Shown here: positions 7,600 through 14,340 of the stretch, one piece after another
How positions within the stretch are numbered: position 1 is the first letter of the stretch
Layout of the letters: the number at the start of each line of letters is the position of its first letter
Assembly (NCBI GenBank): GCA_022710245.1
Contig: JAKLHH010000008.1
Location: 1-24,218, forward strand
Direction of reading: 5' to 3'
Length of the DNA: 24,218 nt
Origin: Myxococcota bacterium
Lineage (GTDB): Bacteria; Myxococcota; Polyangia; GCA-2747355; JAKLHH01
Translations under genes and position numbers: made by a program
The notes under the pieces: generated by a model
The model's input: the letters and a program-made list of their open reading frames with translations, nothing else
Told to the model about the DNA's origin: nothing
Database searches by the model: none

Positions 7600-8183
7600 G
7601 GCTCCTCTCCTGCCAGGATCGCGCGCAGCCGCAGCCGCGCGCGGTGGAGCTGGACCTTGCTCGTCCCCTCGGCGCAGCCGAGCGCGAAGCCGATCTCCTG
7701 ATGGCCCATGCCGAGCACGTCGTGGCAGACGAAGACCTCACGCTGCCCGTCGCTGAGGCGGCCGAGCGCCTGCCGCAGCGCGGCCTGGAGCTCGGGCTGC
7801 GGCCGCGTCGCGAGCAGCGCGGCGCTCGAGTCCTCGACCAGCGCCAGCCGCCGGCGCGTCTGCGTCCGGGCGTGCAGGTCGCGGCAGCGGTTCACCGCGA
7901 TGCGGCTCAGCCAGGCCGCGAAGGGGACCTCGCGGCGGAAGCCGTCGAGCCCCGAGAGCGCCCGCAGGAACGCGTCCTGGCAGACGTCCTCGGCGTCGCC
8001 GCGGTTGCCGGTGAGGAGGCGCGCGAGGCCGGTCACCCGGTTGCGGTGACGGGCGTAGAGGCGTCCCGCGGCGGCCAGGTCGCCGCTCGCGGCCGCGTCC
8101 ACATCCGGCCCGTCAGGGTCCAGCATCGCTGCCCTCGCCTGGCCGCGTCCGGCGGCCTCTGCCCATGCTAGCGCTGTCATCAT
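7596..8183 (-). CDS. ECF-type RNA polymerase sigma factor
   Basis: The 195-residue product has the two domains of an extracytoplasmic-function sigma factor. Sigma-2 spans about 38-110, with LYARHRNRV, the segment DAEDVCQDAFLRAL (63-76) and FAAWLSRIAVNRCRD. Sigma-4 spans about 133-190, with LSDGQREVFVCHDVLGMGHQ and a recognition helix near TSKVQLHRARLRLR. The ATG at 8183 is preceded by GAGG at seven bases; an internal Met20 is the alternative. It heads a four-gene overlapping operon with its zf-HC2 anti-sigma factor and two DUF4097 proteins. An ECF-like promoter lies upstream, consistent with autoregulation. Confidence 0.93.
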   Translation of the reverse strand: MMTALAWAEAAGRGQARAAMLDPDGPDVDAAASGDLAAAGRLYARHRNRVTGLARLLTGNRGDAEDVCQDAFLRALSGLDGFRREVPFAAWLSRIAVNRCRDLHARTQTRRRLALVEDSSAALLATRPQPELQAALRQALGRLSDGQREVFVCHDVLGMGHQEIGFALGCAEGTSKVQLHRARLRLRAILAGEEP

Positions 8184-8197
8184 CCCTTCGCCTCAGC

Positions 8198-8226
8198 GAT
8201 CAGCGCGGCGGGTCAATGCGCTGATC
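8198..8226 (-). promoter_or_regulatory. Leader inverted repeat of the sigma operon
   Basis: GATCAGCGC (8198-8206) and GCGCTGATC (8218-8226) are perfect 9-bp arms around an 11-base loop. The dyad sits between the predicted -10 element and the sigma start codon, so it would be in the 5' leader, as an operator or as an RNA hairpin. Confidence 0.45.
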
Positions 8227-8231
8227 ACCTT

Positions 8232-8274
8232 CTAGACCGGGCAGCGGGGCGAAGGGTTTACACGCCAGCTGGCG
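8232..8274 (-). promoter_or_regulatory. Candidate ECF promoter of the sigma operon
   Basis: On the minus strand GTAAACC (8255-8261) and GTCTAG (8232-8237) are 17 bases apart. This resembles RpoE-type promoters, whose -10 is close to GTCTAA. The -10 is about 49 bases upstream of the sigma ATG. A perfect 12-bp palindrome CGCCAGCTGGCG (8263-8274) touches the -35 side. The element also lies just past the ogt stop codon, so the palindrome could instead belong to ogt termination. Confidence 0.4.
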
Positions 8275-8293
8275 AGCTCGCGCGCTCGGCGGG

Positions 8294-8849
8294 TCACCCT
8301 GGCGGCAGCGACAGCTGCGCGCCTTCGAGCTCGAGGAGGGCCCGCTTGCGCGGGAGCCCGCCGCCGAAGCCGGTGAGCCCGCCGTCCGCCCCGATCACCC
8401 GGTGGCAGGGGACGATGATCGCGATGGGGTTCTGGCCGTTCGCGGCGCCCACCGCGCGCACCGCGCGGGGACGGCCGAGGGAGGCGGCGAGCGCGCCGTA
8501 GGAGGTGGTGGTGCCGTACGGGATCCTCCGCAGCGCCTCCCACACCTCGCGCTGGAACGGCGTCCCCTCGAGGCGCAGCGGCAGGTCGAAGACGCGGAGC
8601 TCGCGGGCGAAGTAGGCGCGGAGCTGCTCGCGCCCCCGGGCGAAGGCGCCCGGGTCGTGCCGCCAGCCCGCGGCCGGCCCGCCCTCGAAGCGGAGCGCGG
8701 TCAGCACCTCGCCGTCTCCGGCGAGGACGAGCTCGCCGACGGCGCTCTCCAGCGTGGCGTAGCGGAGCGGCGCGCCGGTGGCCGCGCGTGCGGCCGCCTC
8801 GTCCGTGGTCTTGGTGCCCGGGGGGGCTCATGGTCATGGTCATGGTCAT
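8294..8849 (-). CDS. ogt: Methylated-DNA-[protein]-cysteine methyltransferase, with an apparent frameshift at its start
   Basis: This suicide enzyme transfers O6-methyl groups from guanine to its own cysteine. The acceptor motif is clear, VPCHRVIGADGGLTGFGGG, with FQREVWEALRRIPYGTTTSYG before it. The proper start is the ATG at 8849, which overlaps the stop of the AlkA-fusion gene (ATGA) behind AGGAGAGGAGG. It opens into four ATGACC/ATGAGC hexamers and then a seven-C tract (8820-8826). After the tract the frame is wrong: the expected N-terminal strand YATLESAVGELVLAGDGE lies in the +1 frame. Six C instead of seven would give a normal 184-residue protein. An internal GTG at 8707 would yield only a 137-residue fragment lacking that strand. 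It may be a sequencing error, a mutation or slippage. Confidence 0.85.
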
Positions 8850-10336
8850 GGTGCTCGGCCTCCTCTCCTCGGGGTCCTCGCCGGCGCGGCCGGCAGGCTC
8901 TCCCAGAGGTGCATCAGCGCGTAGGCGCGCCAGGGGCGCCAGATCTCGGCGAGCTCGCGGACGCGGCGCGGGGTCGCGCCGCCGAGCGCCTTCCTCAGGC
9001 CGAGGTCGGTGTGCGGGAGCGCGTCGGGCCAGCGCAGCGCGCGCATGGCGATGTACTGCGCGGTCCACTCGCCGAGGCCGGGGAGCGCCGTCAGCGCCTG
9101 GATCGCGCGCTCGGGATCGCCGCCGGGCTCGAGGCGAGGCGCGCCCCGCTCGGCGGCGCGCGCGAGGTGGATCACCGCCTCCGCCCGCGCGCGCGGCAGG
9201 CCGAGCGCGGCCACCGCCTCGAGCCGCTGGCGGGCCAGGCGAGAGGGCGCGAGGCCCGCGTGCGTGAGGCCGGGCAGCGGCGTCGCGCACGGCTCGCCGA
9301 ACGCCGCCACGAAGCGGCCCGCGAGCGTCGTCGCGCCGCGCACGCTCACCTGCTGGCCGAGGACGGCGCGCAGCGCGAGCTCGAAGCCGCAGAACGCGCC
9401 GGGCACGCGCAGCCCCGGCCGCGCTGCGACGGAGGCGGCGAGGCGGGGATCGGCGCCGAGCCCCTCGGCGATCCGCGCGGGCTCCGCGTCGAGGTCGAAG
9501 AGCCGCCGCAGGCGGCCGAGGAGCGGCGCGAGCACCGGCGCCAGGCTGCTCGTGACCTCCACCTCGAGCGCTGGCCCCTCCGCCGCGGCCTCGACGCTGA
9601 CCCAGCCCTGCTTGCCGCCGAGCGAGACCGCGCGCCGGTAGCATCCCGCCTCGACGAGCTCCACCCCGGGGAGCGCGCGGCGGCCGAGGTAGCCGAGGAG
9701 CGCGGGCCAGTCGAGCGGCGGTCGGTAGCTGAGCCGCAGCCTCAGGTGGTCGCCGGCCGCGCTCGCGAGCGCGCGCCCGCCGTCGCGCCGCAGCGCGCCG
9801 GGCTGCAGCCGGTAGCGCTCGCGAAAGAGCGCGTTGAAGCGGCGCACGCTGGAGAAGCCGGCCGCGAACGCGACCTCGGCCATCGGCAGCCGCGTATCGA
9901 CGAGGAGGCGCTTCGCGAGGAGCAGGCGGTGCGTCTGCGCGAGCTCGACCGGCGAGACCCCGAGCTCCTGGCGCAGCACGCGGCGGAGCTGGCGCTCGCC
10001 GAGCCCGTGCTCGGCCGCGAGCTCAGCGACCGTGCCCTCAGCGAGCGCGCCCGCCTCGATGCGCGCCGCCGCGTCCGCCGCCAGGCGGCTCGCGCCGCCC
10101 CACCACGCGTGACCCGGCGCGAGCTCCGGCCGGCAGCGCAGGCACGGCCGGTAGCCGCGCTGCTCGGCGAGCGCCGCGCTCGCGAGGAACTCGCAGTGCT
10201 CGCGGCGCGGCGTCCGCGCGCGACAGACGGGTCGGCAGTAGATCCCCGTCGAGGTGACGCCGACGAACCAGATGCCGTCGAAGCGCGCGTCATGGGCCAG
10301 GAGCGCGCGGTAGCAGGCGTCGGCGTCGAGCTTCAT
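8846..10336 (-). CDS. AdaA-AraC-AlkA fusion: alkylation-response regulator and 3-methyladenine glycosylase
   Basis: The 496-residue protein carries three modules. Residues 1-72 are the Ada zinc domain, with Cys34 and Cys38 in GIYCRPVCRA and Cys65 and Cys68 in RPCLRCRPE; Cys34 corresponds to the methyl-phosphotriester acceptor Cys38 of E. coli Ada. Residues about 83-185 are an AraC-type double helix-turn-helix (VAFAAGFSSVRRFNALFRERY). Residues about 196-485 are AlkA: an N-terminal domain, then a helix-hairpin-helix LTALPGLGEWTAQYIAMRAL (415-434) and the catalytic Asp444 in PHTDLGL. The second Ada methyltransferase is absent and is supplied by the overlapping ogt gene. The ATG at 10336 is chosen because the Ada fold begins there; it looks leaderless. 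Confidence 0.93.
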   Translation of the reverse strand: MKLDADACYRALLAHDARFDGIWFVGVTSTGIYCRPVCRARTPRREHCEFLASAALAEQRGYRPCLRCRPELAPGHAWWGGASRLAADAAARIEAGALAEGTVAELAAEHGLGERQLRRVLRQELGVSPVELAQTHRLLLAKRLLVDTRLPMAEVAFAAGFSSVRRFNALFRERYRLQPGALRRDGGRALASAAGDHLRLRLSYRPPLDWPALLGYLGRRALPGVELVEAGCYRRAVSLGGKQGWVSVEAAAEGPALEVEVTSSLAPVLAPLLGRLRRLFDLDAEPARIAEGLGADPRLAASVAARPGLRVPGAFCGFELALRAVLGQQVSVRGATTLAGRFVAAFGEPCATPLPGLTHAGLAPSRLARQRLEAVAALGLPRARAEAVIHLARAAERGAPRLEPGGDPERAIQALTALPGLGEWTAQYIAMRALRWPDALPHTDLGLRKALGGATPRRVRELAEIWRPWRAYALMHLWESLPAAPARTPRRGGRAP

Positions 10337-10342
10337 GGAGTG

Positions 10343-10371
10343 ACCATAGCGCCGGCCGCGCCACCTGTCTG
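10343..10371 (-). promoter_or_regulatory. Candidate promoter for the alkylation-repair pair
   Basis: On the minus strand CAGACA (10366-10371) and TATGGT (10343-10348) are 17 bases apart, and the -10 is only six bases before the ATG. Transcription would then start at or next to the start codon, which fits the absence of a ribosome binding site. No Ada-box sequence like that of E. coli is seen. A dyad GGAGA/TCTCC at 10387-10404 lies just upstream. Confidence 0.3.
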
Positions 10372-10440
10372 GCCGTTTTCGGACATGGAGATCGGAAAGT
10401 CTCCGCCAGCCGTCAGCGGCGCTCGTGTATGCTGGCGCTG

Positions 10441-11136
10441 ATGGAGCTCCTCGTCTTCCTCGGCGTGCTCCTGCTGCCGATCGTCGGCTCGGCGGCGTAT
10501 TACCTCCGGGACCACGCGCGCCGCGCGCGGGCGCTGCGCCAGCAGATCGAGGCATACCCCCTCTCGCGCGTCGCCGACGCGCGGGACGGGCTGGTGGCGA
10601 TCGAGGGCAGCGCGCTCGCGCTCGCGCCGCTGCCGGACCCGGTCGGCGGCGCCCGCCTCATCGGCTGGCACCTGCGCGTGCAGGCGAAGGACGCGGAGGG
10701 AAAGGACCTCAACTGGTTCACGATGTTCGAGGAGACGCGGGTCGGGGACTTCGAGGTCGTCGACGCGAGCGGCAAGGCGCTCGTGCAGGGGCACGGCGCG
10801 GTGGCGCTGCTCCGCCTCGACGACGCGACCGTCCAGAAGGAGCCAGCGCGGATCCTCGCGCAGCTCGCTGCGTGGCGCGGCGCGCCCCCTGTGCTCCGCC
10901 CGGCCCGTGGCTACCGGCTCGAGGTGCGCACGCTCCGCGAGGGTGAGGAGGTCTTCGTCTTCGGCGCCGGGCGCCGCGAGGTCGCGCCCGCGAGCGAGCA
11001 GCACGGCTATCGCGAGCTCTCGCGGCGCCTCACCGTCTCGCGTCCGACGGACCGGCCGCTCGTCATCGCGGACCGGCGGCGCAAGCACCTCCTCGCCACG
11101 CTCGACTTCTCCGCGGACGTCCCCGGCGAGGGCTGA
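10441..11136 (+). CDS. GIDE-domain-like membrane-anchored protein
   Basis: The 231-residue product has an N-terminal membrane helix (about 3-21) and then a beta-rich domain. This matches the pattern of the GIDE domain, best known from the mitochondrial E3 ligase MUL1/MAPL and also found in bacteria: DGLVAIEGSALAL, a PLPDPVGGARLIGWHLRVQ segment, a short strand with FEVVDASGKALV, and near the end RLEVRTLREGEEVFVFGAG. No RING finger is present. Function in bacteria is unknown. TATGCT at 10428-10433 is seven bases before the ATG at 10441, so the message may be leaderless; an ATG at 10429 is the alternative. It is divergent from the AlkA fusion. Confidence 0.6.
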   Translation: MELLVFLGVLLLPIVGSAAYYLRDHARRARALRQQIEAYPLSRVADARDGLVAIEGSALALAPLPDPVGGARLIGWHLRVQAKDAEGKDLNWFTMFEETRVGDFEVVDASGKALVQGHGAVALLRLDDATVQKEPARILAQLAAWRGAPPVLRPARGYRLEVRTLREGEEVFVFGAGRREVAPASEQHGYRELSRRLTVSRPTDRPLVIADRRRKHLLATLDFSADVPGEG

Positions 11137-11370
11137 CGCGCCCGCCCGGCCGGCCGGAGAGGCCGGACGCGGCGCTTGTCCTCGGGGCACGGCTTCGCAG
11201 ACAATTGCTCCCGTAGGGGCAGGGTGCGGGCGGAGGCGCGCAGCGCCGGGTGAGGGAGCGATCCCGGAGGGCCACGTCGAGGTCACGAACCGCGACAGCC
11301 GTGAGCCAGATCATCGCGTCGCCGCACGCCGGGCGGTGATCCTGGACACCCGGGCTGCCGAGGAGGAGCG
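11137..11370 (+). promoter_or_regulatory. Spacer with a weak promoter candidate
   Basis: TTGTCC (11176-11181) and GACAAT (11200-11205), 18 bases apart, are the only promoter-like pair I see before the lipoprotein gene, about 165 bases upstream of its start. GCCGAGGAGGAGCG just before 11371 is its ribosome binding site. Nothing else in the spacer is assignable. Confidence 0.25.
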
Positions 11371-12501
11371 ATGCGAGCGATGCGAGCCATGAGACCGCTG
11401 CTGCTGGTCGCCGTCACCCTCGCCCTCGCGGGCTGCCAGGCCCACCAGATCACGCGCTCGGCGCTGGTCCCGGCGGTCACGCCGCCGCTCTCCACCGGCT
11501 TCGGCGGGGACGACCAGCTCGTCGGGGTCAGCCTCGGGAACTCCACGTTCCTGCGCGCCTCGACGCCGATCCAGCTCAGCGGCTCGGTGAAGGCCGGGCT
11601 CTACATCCCGCGCTCGCAGTGGGGCGTGCAGGCGGACTTCACCGTGGTCGAGGGGCTCACCCTCGGACCCAAGTTCGAGTTCGGCATGCGCCAGGGCGCC
11701 GATCCGATCGCGCGCGACCTGCCGCCGCCGCCCGACGCGCCGGTCGTCAGCTTCGGGCCGACCATGCAGTACTCGATCAAGTTCGCGCCGTTCTTCCGCC
11801 TCGGCCTCGGCTTCGAGGCGCTCTGGACCTTCGCGCCGTACTCGGTCTACGAGGGCTGCTCGAGCCTCTGCCGCCAGATCGACTCGGGGACGGACACCAC
11901 GGCGGTGATCAGCCTCTGGGCCATCCCCAGCTTCAAGGTGGGCCCGGTCATCATCTTCGGCGGCATCGCCGGCCGCAACCAGCCGACGAACACGCGGAAC
12001 GAGCTCGTCTACACCACCGAGCTCTTCTTCAACGACGACGACAACGTGACCTTCGGCCGGATGTACTTCATGGCGCTCGGCGGGCTGCAGCTGCACCTCA
12101 AGCGCATCCTCGACCTCACCGTCGAGATCTACTACCCGGTGACGCGCGAGCCGGTCGCCTACGGCGGGCCCGCGCTCTCGGCGTGGATCACGGTGCCGTT
12201 CGGCGAGGGGCCGGCCGAGCGGCGGCGCAAGCGCGCGGCGATGCGGCCGTACCCGCCGTATCCGGGGTACTACCCGGCGCAGCCCGGTTACTACCCACAG
12301 CAGCCGGGCTACGCGCCTCAGGGCTATCCGCCGGCGGGCTATCCGCAGCAGCCGGGCTATGCGCCGCCAGGCTACCCGCAGCAGAACCCGTCCGCGCCGC
12401 CCGCCGCGAGGCCCCCGCAACCACCCGCGCCGAGGAAGCCAGCGCCCCCGCCGCCGCCACCCCCGCCGCCGCCGCCGGGGTCGCCGGAGGAGATCCAGTA
12501 G
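11371..12501 (+). CDS. Outer-membrane-type lipoprotein with Pro/Gly/Tyr-rich tail
   Basis: The 376-residue product has a lipoprotein signal peptide with lipobox LAGC (Cys22). Residues about 45-285 alternate aromatic and hydrophobic strands with glycine turns (VKAGLYIPRSQWGVQADF, FGPTMQYSIKFAPFFRLGLG, RMYFMALGGLQLHLK, ILDLTVEIYYPVTREP). This is typical of a beta-barrel or lipid-binding outer-membrane fold, though no named family is recognised. Residues about 295-337 are irregular PGYYP/QQPGYAPQ repeats and the last 30 residues are almost all proline. Such tails are common in myxobacterial surface proteins. Three in-frame ATGs (ATGCGAGCGATGCGAGCC, then ATG) share one ribosome binding site; the first is used here. 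Confidence 0.75.
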   Translation: MRAMRAMRPLLLVAVTLALAGCQAHQITRSALVPAVTPPLSTGFGGDDQLVGVSLGNSTFLRASTPIQLSGSVKAGLYIPRSQWGVQADFTVVEGLTLGPKFEFGMRQGADPIARDLPPPPDAPVVSFGPTMQYSIKFAPFFRLGLGFEALWTFAPYSVYEGCSSLCRQIDSGTDTTAVISLWAIPSFKVGPVIIFGGIAGRNQPTNTRNELVYTTELFFNDDDNVTFGRMYFMALGGLQLHLKRILDLTVEIYYPVTREPVAYGGPALSAWITVPFGEGPAERRRKRAAMRPYPPYPGYYPAQPGYYPQQPGYAPQGYPPAGYPQQPGYAPPGYPQQNPSAPPAARPPQPPAPRKPAPPPPPPPPPPPGSPEEIQ

Positions 12502-12716
12502 CTCTGCTCGGGGAGTGCTGATCCGGAGAGAGCCGGGAGAGCTGAGCCGGGAGCCGGGAGTGCTGATCGGGGAGTGCTGATCGGGAGAGCTGATCGGGGA
12601 GAACCAGGTGGGCGCCGGGCTACGTGGTGGGCACGCAGCCCCGAGAGAGCAGGCGCACGAGCGCGCGAACCGGACGAGCGCGCGAACGAGCCACTGCGCT
12701 GCCGACGAGCCGCGGG
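12502..12716. repeat. Degenerate short repeats between convergent genes
   Basis: Variants of GGGAGTGCTGATCGG occur at about 12510, 12557 and 12569, with related GAGAGCTGATCGGG and AGCCGGGAG copies between them. GAGCGCGCGAAC occurs at 12659 and 12677. No gene is supported here. The repeats begin ten bases after the lipoprotein stop codon. Confidence 0.75.
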
Positions 12717-13556
12717 CTAGTCGGGCAGCTTGTTCCCGCCGCGCCGCGCCGCCTCGAGGCGCTCCAGCTGGCGCCCGAGGTCGGCCGGGAAGACCACCAC
12801 GTCCTCGGCGTCGCCGCGGCTCAGGCCGTCGACGTCCGCGATCACGTGCGGCGGCACCGCCGGCACGTCGGCGAAGACCGGCCGCGCCAGCTCGCGCGTC
12901 GCCGTCGGCGCCTCGAAGCTGCGGCCCGGGTCGGTCACCGTGACCTCGAGGAGGCGCACGGCGTCCACGCGCACGCCCCAGCTCGCGGTGCGCTTGTGGA
13001 TCTCCGTCGCGACCTCGTCCTGCACCTGCTCCGGGTGCACCTTCAGCGTCGAGCAGAGGAGCCGCGCGGTCACCGCGCGCAGGCTCGCCTGGCTCACCTC
13101 GGCCACCGCCACACGCAGGTCCTCGGCGGCGACGAGCGCCTGCGCGGGATCGCCGATCTCGAAGAAGAGCGTCGCCTCGAGCGTCACGCCGACCTGGTCG
13201 AGGGTGAGCGCCTGCTGCTTGCCGAGGCGCAGCGCTCGCCGGCGGAGGTCGACGAAGTGCACCTGGTCGAGGAGCGGCCAGACGCAGAACACGCCCGGGC
13301 CGCGCGTCGCCACGCGCTCGCCGAGGCGAAAGATGACCGCCTGCTCCCAGGGCGCCGCGACGCGCACGGTCCGCGAGAGGAGCGCGCCGAGGAGCGCCGC
13401 CCCGCCGAGGAGGATGCCGGCGGTCAGCGCCGGCAGCGCGCCGCCGAGCAGGAGGACTGCTGCCGCGGCGAGAGGCACCGCGGCGACGGCTGCACGGAGC
13501 GAGCGTCCGAGGTGGACGTGGTTTCCGGTCTCGATCGTTCTCTCTTCGCTGCTCAT
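12717..13556 (-). CDS. SPFH/Band 7 (prohibitin-like) membrane protein
   Basis: The 279-residue product has two adjacent hydrophobic stretches (about 20-60), then an SPFH/Band 7 domain from about 65 to 230. It begins VRVAAPWEQAVIFRLGERV and includes GPGVFCVWPLLDQVHFVDLR, QALTLDQVGVTLEATLFFEI and a C-terminal EIHKRTASWGVRVDAVRLLEV. These proteins scaffold membrane microdomains or regulate membrane proteases; the sequence does not say which. The ATG at 13556 is preferred because AAGGAG lies five bases upstream; an ATG 75 bases earlier adds a disordered stretch. The protein ends in a short charged tail rather than a long coiled coil. No NfeD-type partner is adjacent. Confidence 0.87.
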   Translation of the reverse strand: MSSEERTIETGNHVHLGRSLRAAVAAVPLAAAAVLLLGGALPALTAGILLGGAALLGALLSRTVRVAAPWEQAVIFRLGERVATRGPGVFCVWPLLDQVHFVDLRRRALRLGKQQALTLDQVGVTLEATLFFEIGDPAQALVAAEDLRVAVAEVSQASLRAVTARLLCSTLKVHPEQVQDEVATEIHKRTASWGVRVDAVRLLEVTVTDPGRSFEAPTATRELARPVFADVPAVPPHVIADVDGLSRGDAEDVVVFPADLGRQLERLEAARRGGNKLPD

Positions 13557-13634
13557 CTCTTCTCCTTCATCCCCCGTCGCCCACCGACGAGGGGAGGCAT
13601 GCGTCTGGTTCACTGCGCGCTTGGAGGACACGTG

Positions 13635-14078
13635 CTACTTCCCCTTCTTCGGTTTGCAGACGAGGTTGAAGAGGTGCGTCGGGCACGGGAACGGCAGGTC
13701 GCCGTGCTTGAGGTGGCCCTTCACGTCGGCCAGGCAGAGCTCGAGGGTCTTTGCCTGGCAGACGTTGCCCTGCGGGATGTGGCAGATCTTGACCTTCTTG
13801 CAGGCGCCGGCGTCGGGTGGGGTGATGCCGCCGCCGTCGTAGGTCGGGGGCGGGGTGACGCCGCCGCCGTCATAGGTCGGGGGCGGGGTGATGCCGCCGC
13901 CGTCATAGGTCGGGGGCGGGGTGATGCCGCCGCCGTCGTAGACCGGGGGTGGGGTGATGCCGCCGCCGTCATAGGTTGTCACCGCCTTGCCGATCTGACC
14001 GAGGTCGGCCTGTTCGCTGCCGCAAGCGGTGATGGCGAGCGAGAGCAGAGAGAGCAGAACGAGAGTGAGCCTCTTCAT
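13635..14078 (-). CDS. Small lipoprotein with 11-residue repeats and a CHIPQGN motif domain
   Basis: The 147-residue product has a lipobox in SLAITACGS (Cys19). Five tandem copies of YDGGGITPPPT follow (about 36-89), encoded by a 33-bp DNA repeat at about 13817-13978. The end is a compact cysteine-rich domain: KICHIPQGN, then a spacer and LCLADVKGHLKHGDLPFPC. The CH-x-P-x-GN...HLxHGD pattern recurs in many secreted proteins of Myxococcota and Bacteroidota, where its role is unknown; the conserved Cys and His residues suggest metal binding (inference). The start has GGAGGAGG at a good distance. The repeat linker probably spans from the membrane anchor to the domain. Confidence 0.8.
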   Translation of the reverse strand: MKRLTLVLLSLLSLAITACGSEQADLGQIGKAVTTYDGGGITPPPVYDGGGITPPPTYDGGGITPPPTYDGGGVTPPPTYDGGGITPPDAGACKKVKICHIPQGNVCQAKTLELCLADVKGHLKHGDLPFPCPTHLFNLVCKPKKGK

Positions 14079-14340
14079 TGGCAGCCTCCTCCAGCTAGGT
14101 GGTGGTCCGACACGAGCTACAGATGTTCTTCATGTATGTCTTGATACCAACGGTTGGTACAGAGTAATCAGATGTAGTTAACATGCCACAACAGGTTACG
14201 CAGGCGTCTGCATAAAGCAAGACCCCACTTCGGTAAGCCAGGAAACGACAGATCAATCAGCCGATCGGCCTCAGGATCTGGGTGGGAGGCGCTGTATCTG
14301 TCGCGAGGTGCTGGCTAGCTAGCTGGTCAGGTCGGTCAGG
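14079..14340. promoter_or_regulatory. AT-richer intergenic region with a dyad
   Basis: This 262-base spacer is visibly less GC-rich than the rest of the window. TACCAAC-G-GTTGGTA (14145-14159) is a perfect 7-bp-arm dyad about 70 bases upstream of the small lipoprotein, a plausible repressor operator. On the minus strand TTGTGG followed 17 bases later by ATTACT is a weak promoter pair. GCCGATCGGC (14260-14269) and short repeats of GGTCAGGTC (14328-14345) lie at the end of the SUMF1 gene. No reading frame is supported. Confidence 0.4.
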
